DNA of 64,000 bases, from NCBI RefSeq assembly GCF_000308475.2, contig NZ_BAFT02000010.1, forward strand, positions 1-64,000. Reading direction: 5' to 3'. Below the pieces are notes generated by a model. The model was not told the origin of the DNA. It made no database searches and saw only the letters and a program-made list of their open reading frames with translations. The DNA is from Nocardia brasiliensis NBRC 14402. Lineage in GTDB: Bacteria > Actinomycetota > Actinomycetes > Mycobacteriales > Mycobacteriaceae. A program made the position numbers and the translations under genes. Shown here piece after piece: positions 1 to 12,585 of this stretch (position 1 is its first letter; each line of letters opens with the position of its first letter).

Positions 1-2159
1 CGGGCCGCAGCGTCGGACCCTGCGCATTCCCCTGTGTCGCGGCCAGTATTGCTGCCCGGCTGCCGCTGCGGCAGCCCGCCCGCGGCCGGAATCGGCGTGC
101 TGGGCGAGGTGTTCGGCTTGCTGACCGGGATCGGTCCGCTCACCCCGGGATCGACGGTGACCATGACGTTGCCGCCGGGAGTGCGGGTGATCGCCCGCAT
201 CTGCATCGACGACGGACCGGCCGGGCGCGTGCGCTCGGGGGCCTGTGGCGACGGGGTGACGGGCTGGGCCGTGATCGGCTTGCCCGCGACGATCAGTCCC
301 ACCGGGACGTGCACGGTCACGGTGACGCCGGGATCGCGCGCGGTGTCGAAGGTGGGCCGCAGCCGCACGGTGAGACCGTGCCGCTCGGCCAGCCTGCCGA
401 CCACGAAAAGGCCCATGTGCCGGGCGGTGTCGGGACCGGGCTCGGCGGTCTGCTCGAGCCGCCGGTTGATTTCGGCCATCTCGGCGGGCGGCATACCGAT
501 ACCGCGGTCGGCCACCTCGATGAGCATGCCCTGATCGTGCGCCTGCGCGAAGGTGAACTTCACGTCGGTCTCCGGCGGGGAGGCACGCAGCGCGTTGTCC
601 AGCAGCTCGGCGAACAGGTGCGCCATATCGGAGGCGGCGGGCTCGACCAGCGAACCGCGCGGTGTGGCGCCCAGTTTCACCCGCTCGTAGTCCTCGACCT
701 CGGAGATCGCGGCGCGCAGCACGTCGGCGATCTCGACCGGCGCGGACTTGGCGCGGCGCTGCCTGGTACCGGCGAGGATGAGCAGGTTGTCACCGTTTCG
801 CCGCATACGCGCGGCGAGATGGTCCAGCCGGAACAGGTTTTCCAGCAGGCGCGGGTCCTTCTCGTCGTACTCCATCGCCTCGATCAGGCTGAGCTGATGA
901 TCGACGAGCGACTTGGAGCGCCGGGCCAGCGTCTCGAACATGTCGTTGACCTGCGAACGCATCTGCGCCTGGTCGCTCGCCAGGCGCAGCGCCTGGCCGT
1001 GGATGTCGTCGACGGCGCGAGCCAGCTGGCCGATCTCCTCGGTGCTGCGCACCGGCATCGGTTCCAGCGGCACCTCTTCCGGGGACGCGCCGTTGCGGAG
1101 CTGGGAAACCTCGTGCGGCAGGTCGCTTTCGGCGACCCGCAGCGCGGCGAGCCGCAGCCGGTGCAGCGGCACGATCATCGAGCGCGCCACGAATACCGCG
1201 AGCAACAGCGCGGCGAGGATGGTCGCGACCACGACCGCGGTGTAGGTCCAGGCGTCGCGCTGCGCGGTGGACACCAGGGAGTTAATCGCACTGTCGATGT
1301 CCTTGGTCGCCCGGCTCACCACGAGTTCGTAGACGGCGAGGCTGTCGGTCAGCGACTTCTTCAAGTCGCCCACCGGAATCTGGCCGGCCTGCGACTGCGG
1401 ACTGCTCAGCAGCGCGACCCGGGTATCGATACCCGCCCGCAGGTCGGCGATCGAGGTGTCCCCGTCCGGGAACCGGTGCGACAGCACGCTGAGCAGCGAA
1501 CGCTCGGTGTTGGCGGCGGTGAGGAAGCCCTGCACGCCCGCGGTCGGATTGCGCAGCACCTCGGGGAAGGCGGCGACCTCGCCGACCAGCGTGGCACGGG
1601 TGTTGAGCGAGTCGACCAGCCGCAGTTTCGCGGTGTCGACCGCGGTGTCGCTGACCTGGCCGACCGTCGTCTCGACGATCCGCACGCTGTCGTTGCGGAC
1701 CCGGTCGATCAGACCGATGGCATCCGAGGTCGGCGTGGTGCTGACGTTCTTACCCTGCGCCCGAACCGCTTTGGCCTGGGTGAGCATGCTGTCCAGCGCC
1801 GCGCGGGCGCCGGCGACACCGTTGAGCCGGTCGGCCGATTTCTCCGCGTTGGCGATCGCCTTGTCGAGATCGGCGAGGTTCTGATCGGTCACCACGGACA
1901 CGTTCGGCGCGACCGCGATCATCTGGGAACCGACGGTCGTCGCCGTCTGCGCACTCAGCGCGGTGACCGCGGGGATCGCCCCGACGTTCTCCGCGACCCC
2001 GGCAAGCCGGCTCGAATCCGCGAACTCTGATGAAATCCTGGACACGCCGAGCCCTACCGCGACCGCCAGCGGAACGGCCAGGACTGCCGTTACCTTCCAG
2101 CGCAGGTCCCAGTTGCCGAGCGCCCAGCGCCTTCTGCCGGACCTAGCGGCGTCACGCAT
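1..2159 (-). CDS. CvnA-type sensor histidine kinase (3'-truncated by window edge)
   Basis: The gene reads leftwards from ATG 2159 and runs off the window at base 1, so about 719 residues are visible and the stop is missing. An N-terminal membrane segment (about residues 24-44) is followed by a roughly 260-residue extracytoplasmic region like the nitrate/nitrite-sensing NIT-type domains, a second membrane segment (about 305-327), a HAMP-like linker, a dimerisation helix containing VDHQLSLIEAM (about 415) and a GHKL ATPase with N box ELLDNALRAS (about 515), VADRGIGMP and MGLFVVGRLA. The tail at the edge is Pro/Thr-rich. In actinomycetes this architecture is CvnA, usually followed by roadblock, DUF742 and small GTPase genes (a conservon). 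Those would lie left of base 1 and cannot be seen. The ligand is unknown. Confidence 0.85.
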   Translation of the reverse strand, partial: MRDAARSGRRRWALGNWDLRWKVTAVLAVPLAVAVGLGVSRISSEFADSSRLAGVAENVGAIPAVTALSAQTATTVGSQMIAVAPNVSVVTDQNLADLDKAIANAEKSADRLNGVAGARAALDSMLTQAKAVRAQGKNVSTTPTSDAIGLIDRVRNDSVRIVETTVGQVSDTAVDTAKLRLVDSLNTRATLVGEVAAFPEVLRNPTAGVQGFLTAANTERSLLSVLSHRFPDGDTSIADLRAGIDTRVALLSSPQSQAGQIPVGDLKKSLTDSLAVYELVVSRATKDIDSAINSLVSTAQRDAWTYTAVVVATILAALLLAVFVARSMIVPLHRLRLAALRVAESDLPHEVSQLRNGASPEEVPLEPMPVRSTEEIGQLARAVDDIHGQALRLASDQAQMRSQVNDMFETLARRSKSLVDHQLSLIEAMEYDEKDPRLLENLFRLDHLAARMRRNGDNLLILAGTRQRRAKSAPVEIADVLRAAISEVEDYERVKLGATPRGSLVEPAASDMAHLFAELLDNALRASPPETDVKFTFAQAHDQGMLIEVADRGIGMPPAEMAEINRRLEQTAEPGPDTARHMGLFVVGRLAERHGLTVRLRPTFDTARDPGVTVTVHVPVGLIVAGKPITAQPVTPSPQAPERTRPAGPSSMQMRAITRTPGGNVMVTVDPGVSGPIPVSKPNTSPSTPIPAAGGLPQRQPGSNTGRDTGECAGSDAAA

Positions 2160-2475
2160 CTCCCACTCACTTTCCAAACTGGCCCCAACCACGCGCCATC
2201 AGCGAACCTCCACACGCATACTGGCTCGACAGGCGGAGCTGGCCGAGAACTGCGGCTGGCCGAGAAATTGCGTCTACGACGGCCCAAATAAGTGACATCA
2301 GATTCTAACGGATCAATAACTTCTTGGGTGACTCCGAGTCAGGCTGCGCCCCTTGACCTGCCCGTTCCAGGCAAAACCAATGGTCACAACACCATCCCGG
2401 GCGTCGCGTGAAGTCTGCCACAATCAACCAGATCTATCGAGGCGGGCATCGAGGCGAGGCTAGGGAGTCACGGGT
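2160..2475. other. Divergent intergenic region, no gene seen
   Basis: This 316-bp spacer separates the leftward sensor kinase from the rightward acyl-CoA synthetase and should hold both promoters. It is less GC-rich than the flanking genes. A TTGACC hexamer at about 2353 could be a -35 element for the rightward gene, but no convincing -10 at the right distance was found. No strong inverted repeat or small ORF with a ribosome site was seen. Confidence 0.4.
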
Positions 2476-4512
<2,037 letters not shown>

Positions 4513-4581
4513 ACCGCACTCGCGAAACGACGCGCTCGCGAAAACTGCGCTCTGCCTTGGTGATCGACCGCTACTCAGAGA

Positions 4582-4593
4582 TTCCTTAAGGAA
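4582..4593. promoter_or_regulatory. 12-bp perfect palindrome upstream of haemophore-like gene
   Basis: TTCCTTAAGGAA is self-complementary and lies 77 bp before the start of the haemophore-like gene. It could be an operator, but it does not resemble the IdeR iron box and no factor is assigned. Confidence 0.25.
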
Positions 4594-4669
4594 CGTTCAA
4601 ACGGCGGCCAGTGTGACGGCCTAGCGTCGAGGGCGCTGAAGCAACCCCTCGATGCTCTGGAGACAACAC

Positions 4670-5062
4670 ATGAAGCGTTCCGTTGGTCGTCCCGCCGTCG
4701 CCGCACTCGCCGCGGGCGGACTGGCCACCGTGGCCCTGTTCCTCAGTCCCGCGATCGCGGCCGCCGATCCGATGACGCTGGCCGGGCCGCTGCTGGAGTC
4801 GGACTGTACGTTCGCGCAGGTCGACGCCGCGCTGCACGACAAGGCGCCGCAGCTGGCCTCGATCCTGGATTCGAACCCCGCGCAGAAGGCCGAGTTGCAG
4901 CGCAAGTTCGATCAGCCGGTCGAACAGCGCCGGGCAGACCTGCAACGCGCCCTCGCCGAGAACCCGGACGCGGCCGCACAGGCCGAGAACGATCCGCGCG
5001 CGGCCGGACTCGCCGAGACCCTCCGCCAGGTCGCCGCGACCTGCCACAACTACCCTGCCTGA
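4670..5062 (+). CDS. Secreted haemophore-related protein
   Basis: A 130-residue exported protein with a Sec signal peptide (Lys/Arg N-terminus, hydrophobic core, cleavage near the Ala-rich AIAAADP around residues 31-34). The mature part is a short helical protein with only two cysteines, in ESDCTF and ATCHNY, placed to form one disulphide. This is the layout of the mycobacterial Rv0203-like haemophore-related family, which binds and shuttles haem outside the cell; haem binding here is inferred from the family. The start at ATG 4670 is preferred over the in-frame ATG 4652 because CTGGAG lies about 7 nt before it and the signal peptide begins there. No iron box was found upstream. Confidence 0.75.
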   Translation: MKRSVGRPAVAALAAGGLATVALFLSPAIAAADPMTLAGPLLESDCTFAQVDAALHDKAPQLASILDSNPAQKAELQRKFDQPVEQRRADLQRALAENPDAAAQAENDPRAAGLAETLRQVAATCHNYPA

Positions 5063-5089
5063 AGTCCCGGCGCGGCGGGTTAGCCCAAA

Positions 5090-5803
5090 ATGGACGCTGT
5101 GACACCTGCTTCTACACCGACCGTCCTCGTCGTCGATGACGACGAGGACGTGCTCGCGTCGGTCGAGCGCGGGCTGCGGCTGTCCGGGTTCCACGTGCTC
5201 GTCGCGCGGGACGGGGCGCAGGCGCTGCGCAGCGTGAACGAGCACGCGCCGGACGCGATCGTGCTCGATATGAACATGCCGGTGCTCGACGGCGCCGGGG
5301 TGGTGACCGCGTTGCGGGCCATGGGCAACGAGGTGCCGATCTGCGTGCTCAGCGCCAGAGCCTCGGTAGACGACCGCATCTCTGGGCTGGAGTCCGGTGC
5401 GGACGACTACCTGGTCAAGCCGTTCGTGCTCGCCGAACTCGTCGCGCGGATCCGGGCGCTGCTGCGCAGACGCACCGACACACCCCCGCCCGCGACGCCC
5501 GGCGCGATCACCGTCGGACCGCTCGAGGTCGATGTGGCCGGATATCGCGCCCTGCTCGACGGACACGAAATCGAGCTCACCAAAAGGGAATTCGAGTTGC
5601 TGTCCACGCTGGCCCGCAACGTCGGTGTGGTGCTGAGCCGGGAACGGCTGCTGGAACTGGTGTGGGGCTACGACTTCGCCGCCGACACCAACGTGGTCGA
5701 CGTGTTCGTCGGCTACCTGCGGCGCAAGCTCGAAGTGGACGGCGCGCCCCGGCTGCTGCACACGATCCGCGGGGTCGGCTTCGTGCTTCGGGCGCCCAAA
5801 TGA
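5090..5803 (+). CDS. prrA: Response regulator PrrA (OmpR family)
   Basis: A 237-residue two-component response regulator closely resembling M. tuberculosis PrrA. The receiver domain (about 10-125) carries the acidic cluster VVDDDED, the phospho-acceptor Asp60 in IVLDMNMP, and the conserved Lys in DYLVKPF. The winged-helix DNA-binding domain (about 140-237) has LTKREFELL and RRKLEVDG and the near-invariant segment [16 protein letters not shown] seen in PrrA. PrrA is essential or near-essential in mycobacteria and controls adaptation, respiration and nitrogen-related genes; the same role is inferred. The stop codon overlaps the kinase start in ATGA, so the two are translationally coupled. The ribosome site before ATG 5090 is weak. 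Confidence 0.93.
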   Translation: MDAVTPASTPTVLVVDDDEDVLASVERGLRLSGFHVLVARDGAQALRSVNEHAPDAIVLDMNMPVLDGAGVVTALRAMGNEVPICVLSARASVDDRISGLESGADDYLVKPFVLAELVARIRALLRRRTDTPPPATPGAITVGPLEVDVAGYRALLDGHEIELTKREFELLSTLARNVGVVLSRERLLELVWGYDFAADTNVVDVFVGYLRRKLEVDGAPRLLHTIRGVGFVLRAPK

Positions 5804-7173
5804 CCGACGCGGCGGCGCCGAAAACCCGACGGCTGCGGGCGTTTTCGTTGCGCACCCGGGTGGCGGGCGCGGCCGCGGCGGGGGCGATCGTGATCGTCTC
5901 GGTGATCAGTGTGATCAGCATTCGCGCGATCGAGCGCAACAACGTCCAGCAATCCGATCAGCAGCTCGCGATCGCCGCGCGCATCGTGCTGGTCGAACCG
6001 GTCATCGCGATCCGCTTCATCAGCCTGCTGCCCGGACTGACCAACGACATCGCGGTCACCGTCCGCGACAGCGGGAGCGTCACGGCGAGCACGCCGACCC
6101 AATTACCCGATCTGACACCGGGTTCGCGCACCATCCCGGTCGCGGGGACGCCGTATCGCATCCTGTCGACCAGTGAGAGCCAACCCGCGGACCGGGTGGT
6201 GTCGATCGGCATCCCCGCCGCCTCGGCGGCCGAGGCGACCGCGGAGCAGCGGCGCTGGGTGCTGGCGGGCGCGCTGCTCGCCATCGCCGCCGCGGCCGCG
6301 CTCGGCTGGCTGCTCGCCGGGCGCGCGGTGCGCCCGATCGTGCGGCTCACCCGTCAGGTCGACGCGCGCAGCGCACTGCCCGACCCGCACAACCCGCAGA
6401 CACCGGTGGACGGCTCGGGCGTGCGCGAGGCGGAAAAGCTGGCGGACGCGGTGAATACGATGCTCGAGCGGGTCGACGAGGCGCAGTCCGCGACCGCCGC
6501 GGCGCTGGAGACCGCACGGGACTTCGCGGCGGTCTCCGCGCACGAGCTGCGCACCCCGCTCACCGCCATGCGCACCGATCTCGAGGTGCTGCGCACCCTG
6601 GACCTGGACGAGGCTCAGCGCGCGGAGATCCTCGGCGACCTGCAACGCAGTCAGGGCCGGGTGGAGACCACGCTCGCGGCCTTGGAGCGCCTGGCCACCG
6701 GCGACCTCACCCACGACCGCGATCACGTCGCCACCGATGTGGGCGACCTGTGCGACCAGGCCGCCCACGACGCCATGCGGCACTTCCCCGGCCTCACCGT
6801 GCGCATCGACAGCGACGCCGAGCTGGTGACCCGGGGGCTGCCCGCCGGGCTGCGCCTCGCGGTGGACAACGCGCTGGCCAACTCGGTCAAACACGGCCGT
6901 GCCACCCAGGCCCTGGTCACCGCGCATCGGGCACCGAACGGACATATCGTCATCAGCATCGACGACAACGGGCGCGGAATCCCCGAGCACGAGCGGCAGG
7001 CCGTGTTCGACCGGTTCTTCCGCGGCAGCCAGGCCAGCAAGGGCGGTTCCGGCCTCGGTCTCGCCCTCGTCGCGCAGCAGGCCCAATTGCACGGCGGGCG
7101 CGCCTATTTCGACGACGGCGCGCTCGGCGGCGTCCGTCTCGTGCTCGACCTGCCCGAACGCACCGCGAACTGA
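5800..7173 (+). CDS. prrB: Sensor histidine kinase PrrB
   Basis: A 457-residue membrane sensor kinase forming the partner of PrrA. It has a first membrane helix (about 22-45), a short extracytoplasmic sensor, a second helix (about 148-170), a HAMP domain, the H box [12 protein letters not shown] with phospho-acceptor His near 248, and ATP-binding boxes: N ([12 protein letters not shown]), G1 (DDNGRGIP), F (FDRFFRG) and G2 (GSGLGLALV). The start is taken as ATG 5800, overlapping the prrA stop by 4 nt, rather than in-frame codons inside prrA. The prrA-prrB order and overlap match M. tuberculosis Rv0903c-Rv0902c. The signal sensed is unknown. Confidence 0.92.
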   Translation: MTDAAAPKTRRLRAFSLRTRVAGAAAAGAIVIVSVISVISIRAIERNNVQQSDQQLAIAARIVLVEPVIAIRFISLLPGLTNDIAVTVRDSGSVTASTPTQLPDLTPGSRTIPVAGTPYRILSTSESQPADRVVSIGIPAASAAEATAEQRRWVLAGALLAIAAAAALGWLLAGRAVRPIVRLTRQVDARSALPDPHNPQTPVDGSGVREAEKLADAVNTMLERVDEAQSATAAALETARDFAAVSAHELRTPLTAMRTDLEVLRTLDLDEAQRAEILGDLQRSQGRVETTLAALERLATGDLTHDRDHVATDVGDLCDQAAHDAMRHFPGLTVRIDSDAELVTRGLPAGLRLAVDNALANSVKHGRATQALVTAHRAPNGHIVISIDDNGRGIPEHERQAVFDRFFRGSQASKGGSGLGLALVAQQAQLHGGRAYFDDGALGGVRLVLDLPERTAN

Positions 7174-7247
7174 GCGGTCCGCTGTCCTTAGCGAACTCTC
7201 ATAGAACAGCCATGGGCGCGGACGGATCCGAGTTCTAGGGTCGGGCT

Positions 7248-8417
7248 GTGATCGGAAAACGCGCCCGCTGGGCTCTTCTCGCCGTTGCTCTCGTCAGCGC
7301 TGGCGCGCTCGGCGCCGGTGTCACCGCCTGCGGTGGCTCCGACCGCGGCCCGACCGGGATCGCACTGGTCAACGCCGATACCGGCCCGACGGGCGCGAAG
7401 GTGGTGAAAGCGCTCGAGGACGCGGGCGGCTACGAATGGACCGCGGCGAAGGCGGGCGAAGCGAGCACCGACGACTACGCGGCGGTGATCACCCTGCCCG
7501 CCGACCTCACCGAATCGATGGGCACCCTGGCCGGTGCGCAGCCGCGCCGGGCCAAGGTCACCGTGGCCACGCACAAGAACGCCGACAGCGAGCTGGTGCA
7601 CGGCGCGGTGACCGAAGTGACCCACCGGGTCGGCGCGCTCGGGGTCGATGCCGCGCTGGCGGCCGTCGCGCAGGCGCGTTCGCAGATGACCCAGGTGCAG
7701 TTCACCACCCAGCTGTTGAAGGCGGGGGTGAACGCCGCGGCCTCCGGCGCCGACCAGTTCAGCTCGGGTGCCGATCAGCTGCTCGGCTTCCTCGACTTCG
7801 CCAAAGAGGGTTCCGCACAGCTCACGTCGGCCATCGCGCTGCTGAATTCGACTGTGGACGGCGCCGCGAAACAGGCGAACGAACTAGCCACCGCCCTGGA
7901 TTCGACCGGCATCACGATCGCGCAGGTGGAGCAGACCGCGAACACGGTGAATTCCGGCCTGGATCAGATCATCCCGCTGCTGCGCGCGCTCCCCTTCGCG
8001 AACGATCCGGCGCTGGCCGACATCATCAAGAAACTGGAAGGCCTGCAGAACATTTCGGGCCAGGCGGGCTCCCAGCTGACCGGCCTCGGCTCGCTCGTCG
8101 GCGGCGCGGTGGACCCGAACACCGATCTCGGCACCCTGCTTCGCACCGTGGTCGACCGATTGACCAGCGCCAGTGCGCAATTGAACGAGGGCGCGAAGCT
8201 GGCCGAGGGCCTGCCCAAGCTGGCCGACGAGGGCGGTGCCCAATTGGTCAGCGCCATCAGCCAACTCACCGGCGGCGTCAGCCAGTTGCAGACCATCGTG
8301 AACAACCTGGGCACCCAAACCGATAAGGCCGTCGCCGCCCTCCCCCAGCGCAGCAGCACCCAGCAGTCGGCCCTGGCCCTCGCCCTGACCGACCCGGTCG
8401 AGATCGTCCGGCAGTAG
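7248..8417 (+). CDS. Lipoprotein with YhgE/Pip-like ectodomain, lacking the membrane half
   Basis: A 389-residue protein starting at GTG 7248, six nt after a TAGGGT hexamer, so probably leaderless. A lipoprotein signal ends in GVTAC with Cys28 as the lipidation site. The next segment, IALVNADTGPTG followed by DDYAAVITLPADLTES, is like the N-terminal domain of YhgE/Pip and MmpL-like ESX accessory proteins, and the remainder is a long helical, Gln/Leu-rich repeat region ending in DPVEIV, where full YhgE/Pip proteins enter their multi-helix membrane domain. Here the protein stops, giving a free lipid-anchored ectodomain. It follows prrAB by 74 bp and ends at a strong bidirectional terminator. 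Function is unknown; a cell-wall or secretion accessory role is only a guess. Confidence 0.7.
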   Translation: MIGKRARWALLAVALVSAGALGAGVTACGGSDRGPTGIALVNADTGPTGAKVVKALEDAGGYEWTAAKAGEASTDDYAAVITLPADLTESMGTLAGAQPRRAKVTVATHKNADSELVHGAVTEVTHRVGALGVDAALAAVAQARSQMTQVQFTTQLLKAGVNAAASGADQFSSGADQLLGFLDFAKEGSAQLTSAIALLNSTVDGAAKQANELATALDSTGITIAQVEQTANTVNSGLDQIIPLLRALPFANDPALADIIKKLEGLQNISGQAGSQLTGLGSLVGGAVDPNTDLGTLLRTVVDRLTSASAQLNEGAKLAEGLPKLADEGGAQLVSAISQLTGGVSQLQTIVNNLGTQTDKAVAALPQRSSTQQSALALALTDPVEIVRQ

Positions 8418-8422
8418 AAATG

Positions 8423-8461
8423 CCGGTGGCCCATACCCCTTGACGGGATATGGGCCACCGG
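8423..8461. terminator. Bidirectional rho-independent-like terminator
   Basis: A 13-bp perfect inverted repeat, CCGGTGGCCCATA (8423-8435) and its complement (8449-8461), with a 13-nt loop. It sits between the ends of the converging Pip-like and FKBP genes and can serve both strands. There is no U-tract, as is common in high-GC actinobacteria. Confidence 0.75.
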
Positions 8462-8471
8462 GCGCTACAGG

Positions 8472-8831
8472 TCAGTTGGCGTCGAGCAGGTCGATCACGA
8501 AGACCAGGGTCTTGCCCGCGAGGGGGTGCCCGGCGCCCGCGCCGCCGTAGGCCAGCTCCGGCGGAATGGTGAGCTGCCTGCGGCCGCCGACCTTCATGCC
8601 CGGGATGCCGTCCTGCCAGCCCTGGATCAGGCCACGCAGCGGGAACGTGATGGATTCGCCGCGGTTCCAGGAGGAGTCGAATTCCTCGCCGGTGTCGAAT
8701 TCGACGCCGACGTAGTGCACCTCGACGTTGCCGCCGGGCACGGCTTGCTTGCCTTCACCCTCGATGATGTCCTTGATCACCAGCTCGGAAGGCGCGGGGC
8801 CGCCCTGGAACTCGATCTCCGGCTTGGTCAT
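8472..8831 (-). CDS. FKBP-type peptidyl-prolyl cis-trans isomerase
   Basis: A 119-residue cytoplasmic single-domain FKBP that catalyses prolyl isomerisation during protein folding. Family signatures are VEVHYVGVEFDTGEEFDSSW, the FPLRGLIQGWQDGIPGMKVG segment lining the active site, and LTIPPELAYGG near the C-terminus. The start is ATG 8831; the much longer open frame to 9383 is a shadow of the neighbouring citrate synthase. There is no signal peptide. It lies 44 bp downstream of gltA on the same strand, so the two may be co-transcribed; FKBP and citrate synthase are also neighbours in other mycolata. Confidence 0.92.
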   Translation of the reverse strand: MTKPEIEFQGGPAPSELVIKDIIEGEGKQAVPGGNVEVHYVGVEFDTGEEFDSSWNRGESITFPLRGLIQGWQDGIPGMKVGGRRQLTIPPELAYGGAGAGHPLAGKTLVFVIDLLDAN

Positions 8832-8875
8832 TCGGGTTATCCCCTTCGTCGGTGGATGGTGGGTATTACTCGGTA

Positions 8876-10189
<1,314 letters not shown>

Positions 10190-10381
10190 GGAAGGATCCC
10201 TCTCAGGCTAGAACCGTAGGCATCGTCGCGGTCGGCGCACGATGCACTTGTCTCAACGCTAGACGTTCACCGACCCGGACAACCACGGAGGGTAGTCCTG
10301 GGGAGGCTCACAATCACTTCCCGGCCAAGTGAGGTCGGCACAGCACATCGCACCACAGTTGCCAGGAATTCGCAGGGCGCT

Positions 10382-11671
10382 TCACACCACTGTTTCCGCA
10401 TGTGCGCGGCCCACCCGGTATCGGACGAATGCCGGGAACGCCACCGCCGCGATCACCACGCCGACCACGACCAGTCCGCCGCCGCCCGCGGCCGCCACAG
10501 CAGTACCCAGACTCGCGGCCGCGAAACCGTGGGCAACATCACCGATGCGGGGCCCACCTGCGACAACCACGATGAACACGCCCTGCAGCCGGCCGCGCAT
10601 CTCGTCGGTGGCCACCTGCTGCAGCATGGTGACCCGCAACGCCGCCGAGACCATGTCGACCGCGCCGCCGAACGCCGAGCAGAGCAGCGCGATCCACAGG
10701 CCGGCCCTCAGGCTCAGGCCGTGTCCGGTGAAACCGACGGCGAGGCCGAAGCCGACCATGGCCAGGCCCCACAGGGCGATACAGATGAGCACGGCGAGTC
10801 CCTGCCGCCGGATCCGCGGAATCCACCCCGAGAACACCCCGCCCAGCACCGCACCCGCCGACATGGACGCGAACAGCAGCCCGAGCGCGACGCCGCCGGT
10901 GGTCGGATCGCCGAAGGTCTCGTGCGCGATCTGCGGGAACAGCGCGCGCGGCATGCCGAACACCATCGCGATCACGTCGACGGCGAACGACGCGAGCAGC
11001 ACCCGCTGCGTCGCCAGATATCCGAAACCGTCCAGCACCGTGCGGAACCCGGCCCTACGGACCGACCCGGTCGGCGGCAGCGCGGGCAGTCGCCAGACCG
11101 CCCACAGCGTGGCCAGCAGGAAGACGGCGTCGATCAGATAGAGCATGGACAGCCCGATGACCGGGATCAACGCGCCCGCGAGCACCGGTCCGGCGATCGC
11201 GCCGAACTGCATCACCGTCATGCTGAGCGAATTCGCCGCCGCCAGTTGGTCTTCGGGCAGCAGGCGGGGAATGGTCGCGCTGCGCGTCGGCTGGTTCACC
11301 GCGAAGAACGCCTGCTGCACCGCGAACAGACCGAGCACCACCCAGACGTTGTCCAGCCCCGCCGCGGCCTGTACCCAGAAGGCCAGCGCGGTGAGCCCGG
11401 TGCCGGTGTTGGTGATGAGCATCAGCTTGCGCCGGTCCATCACGTCGGCCAGCGCGCCGCCCCACAGGCCGAACACGATCAGCGGTACCAGGCCGAACAG
11501 CCCGGCCAGACCGACGTATCCGGAGCTGCCGGTGATCTGGAAGATCTGCTGCGGCACCGCGACGACGGTCAGCTGGGCGCCGATCATGGTGACGATGCCC
11601 GAGGTCCACAGCCGCCGGAAGTCGCTGTGGCGCAGGGGCGCGGTGTCGGCGAGCAGCTTCACCGGGCGCAC
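10382..11671 (-). CDS. MFS transporter (EntS-like, MFS_3)
   Basis: A 429-residue membrane protein with about 12 hydrophobic helices and the MFS cytoplasmic loop signature GGALADVMDRRKLM between helices 2 and 3. The N-terminus LLADTAPLRHSDFRRLWTSG is typical of the MFS_3/enterobactin-exporter-like group, which includes many drug and siderophore exporters. No iron box lies upstream, so a link with the distant nbtS/nbtT siderophore genes is not supported. It starts at GTG 11671; an in-frame GTG three codons later is possible. The substrate is unknown. Confidence 0.85.
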   Translation of the reverse strand: MRPVKLLADTAPLRHSDFRRLWTSGIVTMIGAQLTVVAVPQQIFQITGSSGYVGLAGLFGLVPLIVFGLWGGALADVMDRRKLMLITNTGTGLTALAFWVQAAAGLDNVWVVLGLFAVQQAFFAVNQPTRSATIPRLLPEDQLAAANSLSMTVMQFGAIAGPVLAGALIPVIGLSMLYLIDAVFLLATLWAVWRLPALPPTGSVRRAGFRTVLDGFGYLATQRVLLASFAVDVIAMVFGMPRALFPQIAHETFGDPTTGGVALGLLFASMSAGAVLGGVFSGWIPRIRRQGLAVLICIALWGLAMVGFGLAVGFTGHGLSLRAGLWIALLCSAFGGAVDMVSAALRVTMLQQVATDEMRGRLQGVFIVVVAGGPRIGDVAHGFAAASLGTAVAAAGGGGLVVVGVVIAAVAFPAFVRYRVGRAHAETVV

Positions 11672-11732
11672 TGTAGCGAGTCGAACCCGGTTGTCACGAC
11701 TGGATATTGATCACCCGTGCGACGGGAATAAA

Positions 11733-12461
11733 TCACGGCTGTAGTCGGTCGACCGTCATCGTCGCGTCACGAATGAGCACCCGGATGCGGTTGTGCAACC
11801 TGCCGCGGCGCCCCTGCCAGAACTCCACCTCGTCGGGACGCAGCAGGAACCCGCCCCAGTGCGGTGGCACCGGAATGTCGTCGACGTCGGCGAACCGCTC
11901 GACCGTCTCGGCCATGAGCCGATCCAGCTCGGCGCGCGAGCCGATGGTCCGGGACTGGTGCGAAGCCCACGCGCCGAGCTGTGAGTCGCGCGGGCGGGAA
12001 CGCCAGTACACGCCGGTGGTCTCGGCGCCGACCCGTTCGATCGCGCCGCGCACGTGCACCTGCCTGCCGAGCGCGGGCCAGACGAAGGTGGCCGCGGCGA
12101 ACGGGACGGCGGCGAGCTGGCTGCCCTTGGCCGAGTCGTAATTGGTGTAAAAAGTCACACCTTCAGGTGAGAGTCCCTTGCAGAGGACCGTCCGGGCGAC
12201 GGGCCGCGGCGTACCGCTCGCCAGAGACACGGTGGCGAGCACCATGGCGTTGGGCTCCGCGACACCGACCGCGGTCGCTTGCTCGATCCAGTGGCGTAAC
12301 AACGGTTCCCAGCCGCCGGCCAGCCAGGTTTCGTCCAGATCGACGTCTTCGCCACTGCCGAACGAAGCACCGCCGTAGTCGACTCGCATCGCCGCGAGAT
12401 CGGGGGTCGGCAGGAATCCGGCCGCTTCCTGTCCGTCAGATGAATTGTCCAGGTCACGCAT
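11733..12461 (-). CDS. pdxH: Pyridoxamine 5'-phosphate oxidase
   Basis: A 242-residue FMN enzyme that oxidises pyridoxamine/pyridoxine phosphate to pyridoxal phosphate, the cofactor used by SerC and DapC elsewhere in the window. Family motifs include [55 protein letters not shown] and the C-terminal substrate-binding [13 protein letters not shown]. The ATG at 12461 is chosen because TAACGT lies exactly 7 nt before it, which fits a leaderless transcript; an upstream in-frame TTG (12488) would add nine atypical residues. It is divergent from citA. Confidence 0.93.
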   Translation of the reverse strand: MRDLDNSSDGQEAAGFLPTPDLAAMRVDYGGASFGSGEDVDLDETWLAGGWEPLLRHWIEQATAVGVAEPNAMVLATVSLASGTPRPVARTVLCKGLSPEGVTFYTNYDSAKGSQLAAVPFAAATFVWPALGRQVHVRGAIERVGAETTGVYWRSRPRDSQLGAWASHQSRTIGSRAELDRLMAETVERFADVDDIPVPPHWGGFLLRPDEVEFWQGRRGRLHNRIRVLIRDATMTVDRLQP

Positions 12462-12481
12462 GGGGCAGACGTTACTCCGCA

Positions 12482-12535
12482 GTAGCAAGGAGCTAAGGTT
12501 TTAGTGATCGGCATGTACTCGGCGAGCCTTGCTAC
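12482..12535. promoter_or_regulatory. 9-bp inverted repeat in the pdxH/citA divergent promoter
   Basis: GTAGCAAGG (12482-12490) is repeated inverted as CCTTGCTAC (12527-12535), separated by 36 bp, between the divergent pdxH and citA starts. The right arm lies about 50 bp before citA. The symmetry could mark a looping operator; no regulator is assigned. Confidence 0.3.
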
Positions 12536-12585
12536 CCCTCTTCGACGAGCATCATGCGGCCCGAAGTGCAAGGAGAAGTCACAAC

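Noticed and set aside
309..2030. Long plus-strand frame (573 codons) opposite the sensor kinase
   Set aside because: It is the antisense shadow of the kinase: composition is Arg/Gly/His/Asp-rich with no domain, and the minus strand encodes all kinase motifs.
10382..11671. Siderophore exporter linked to nbtS/nbtT
   Set aside because: The EntS-like MFS lacks an iron box and is 45 kb from the siderophore genes.
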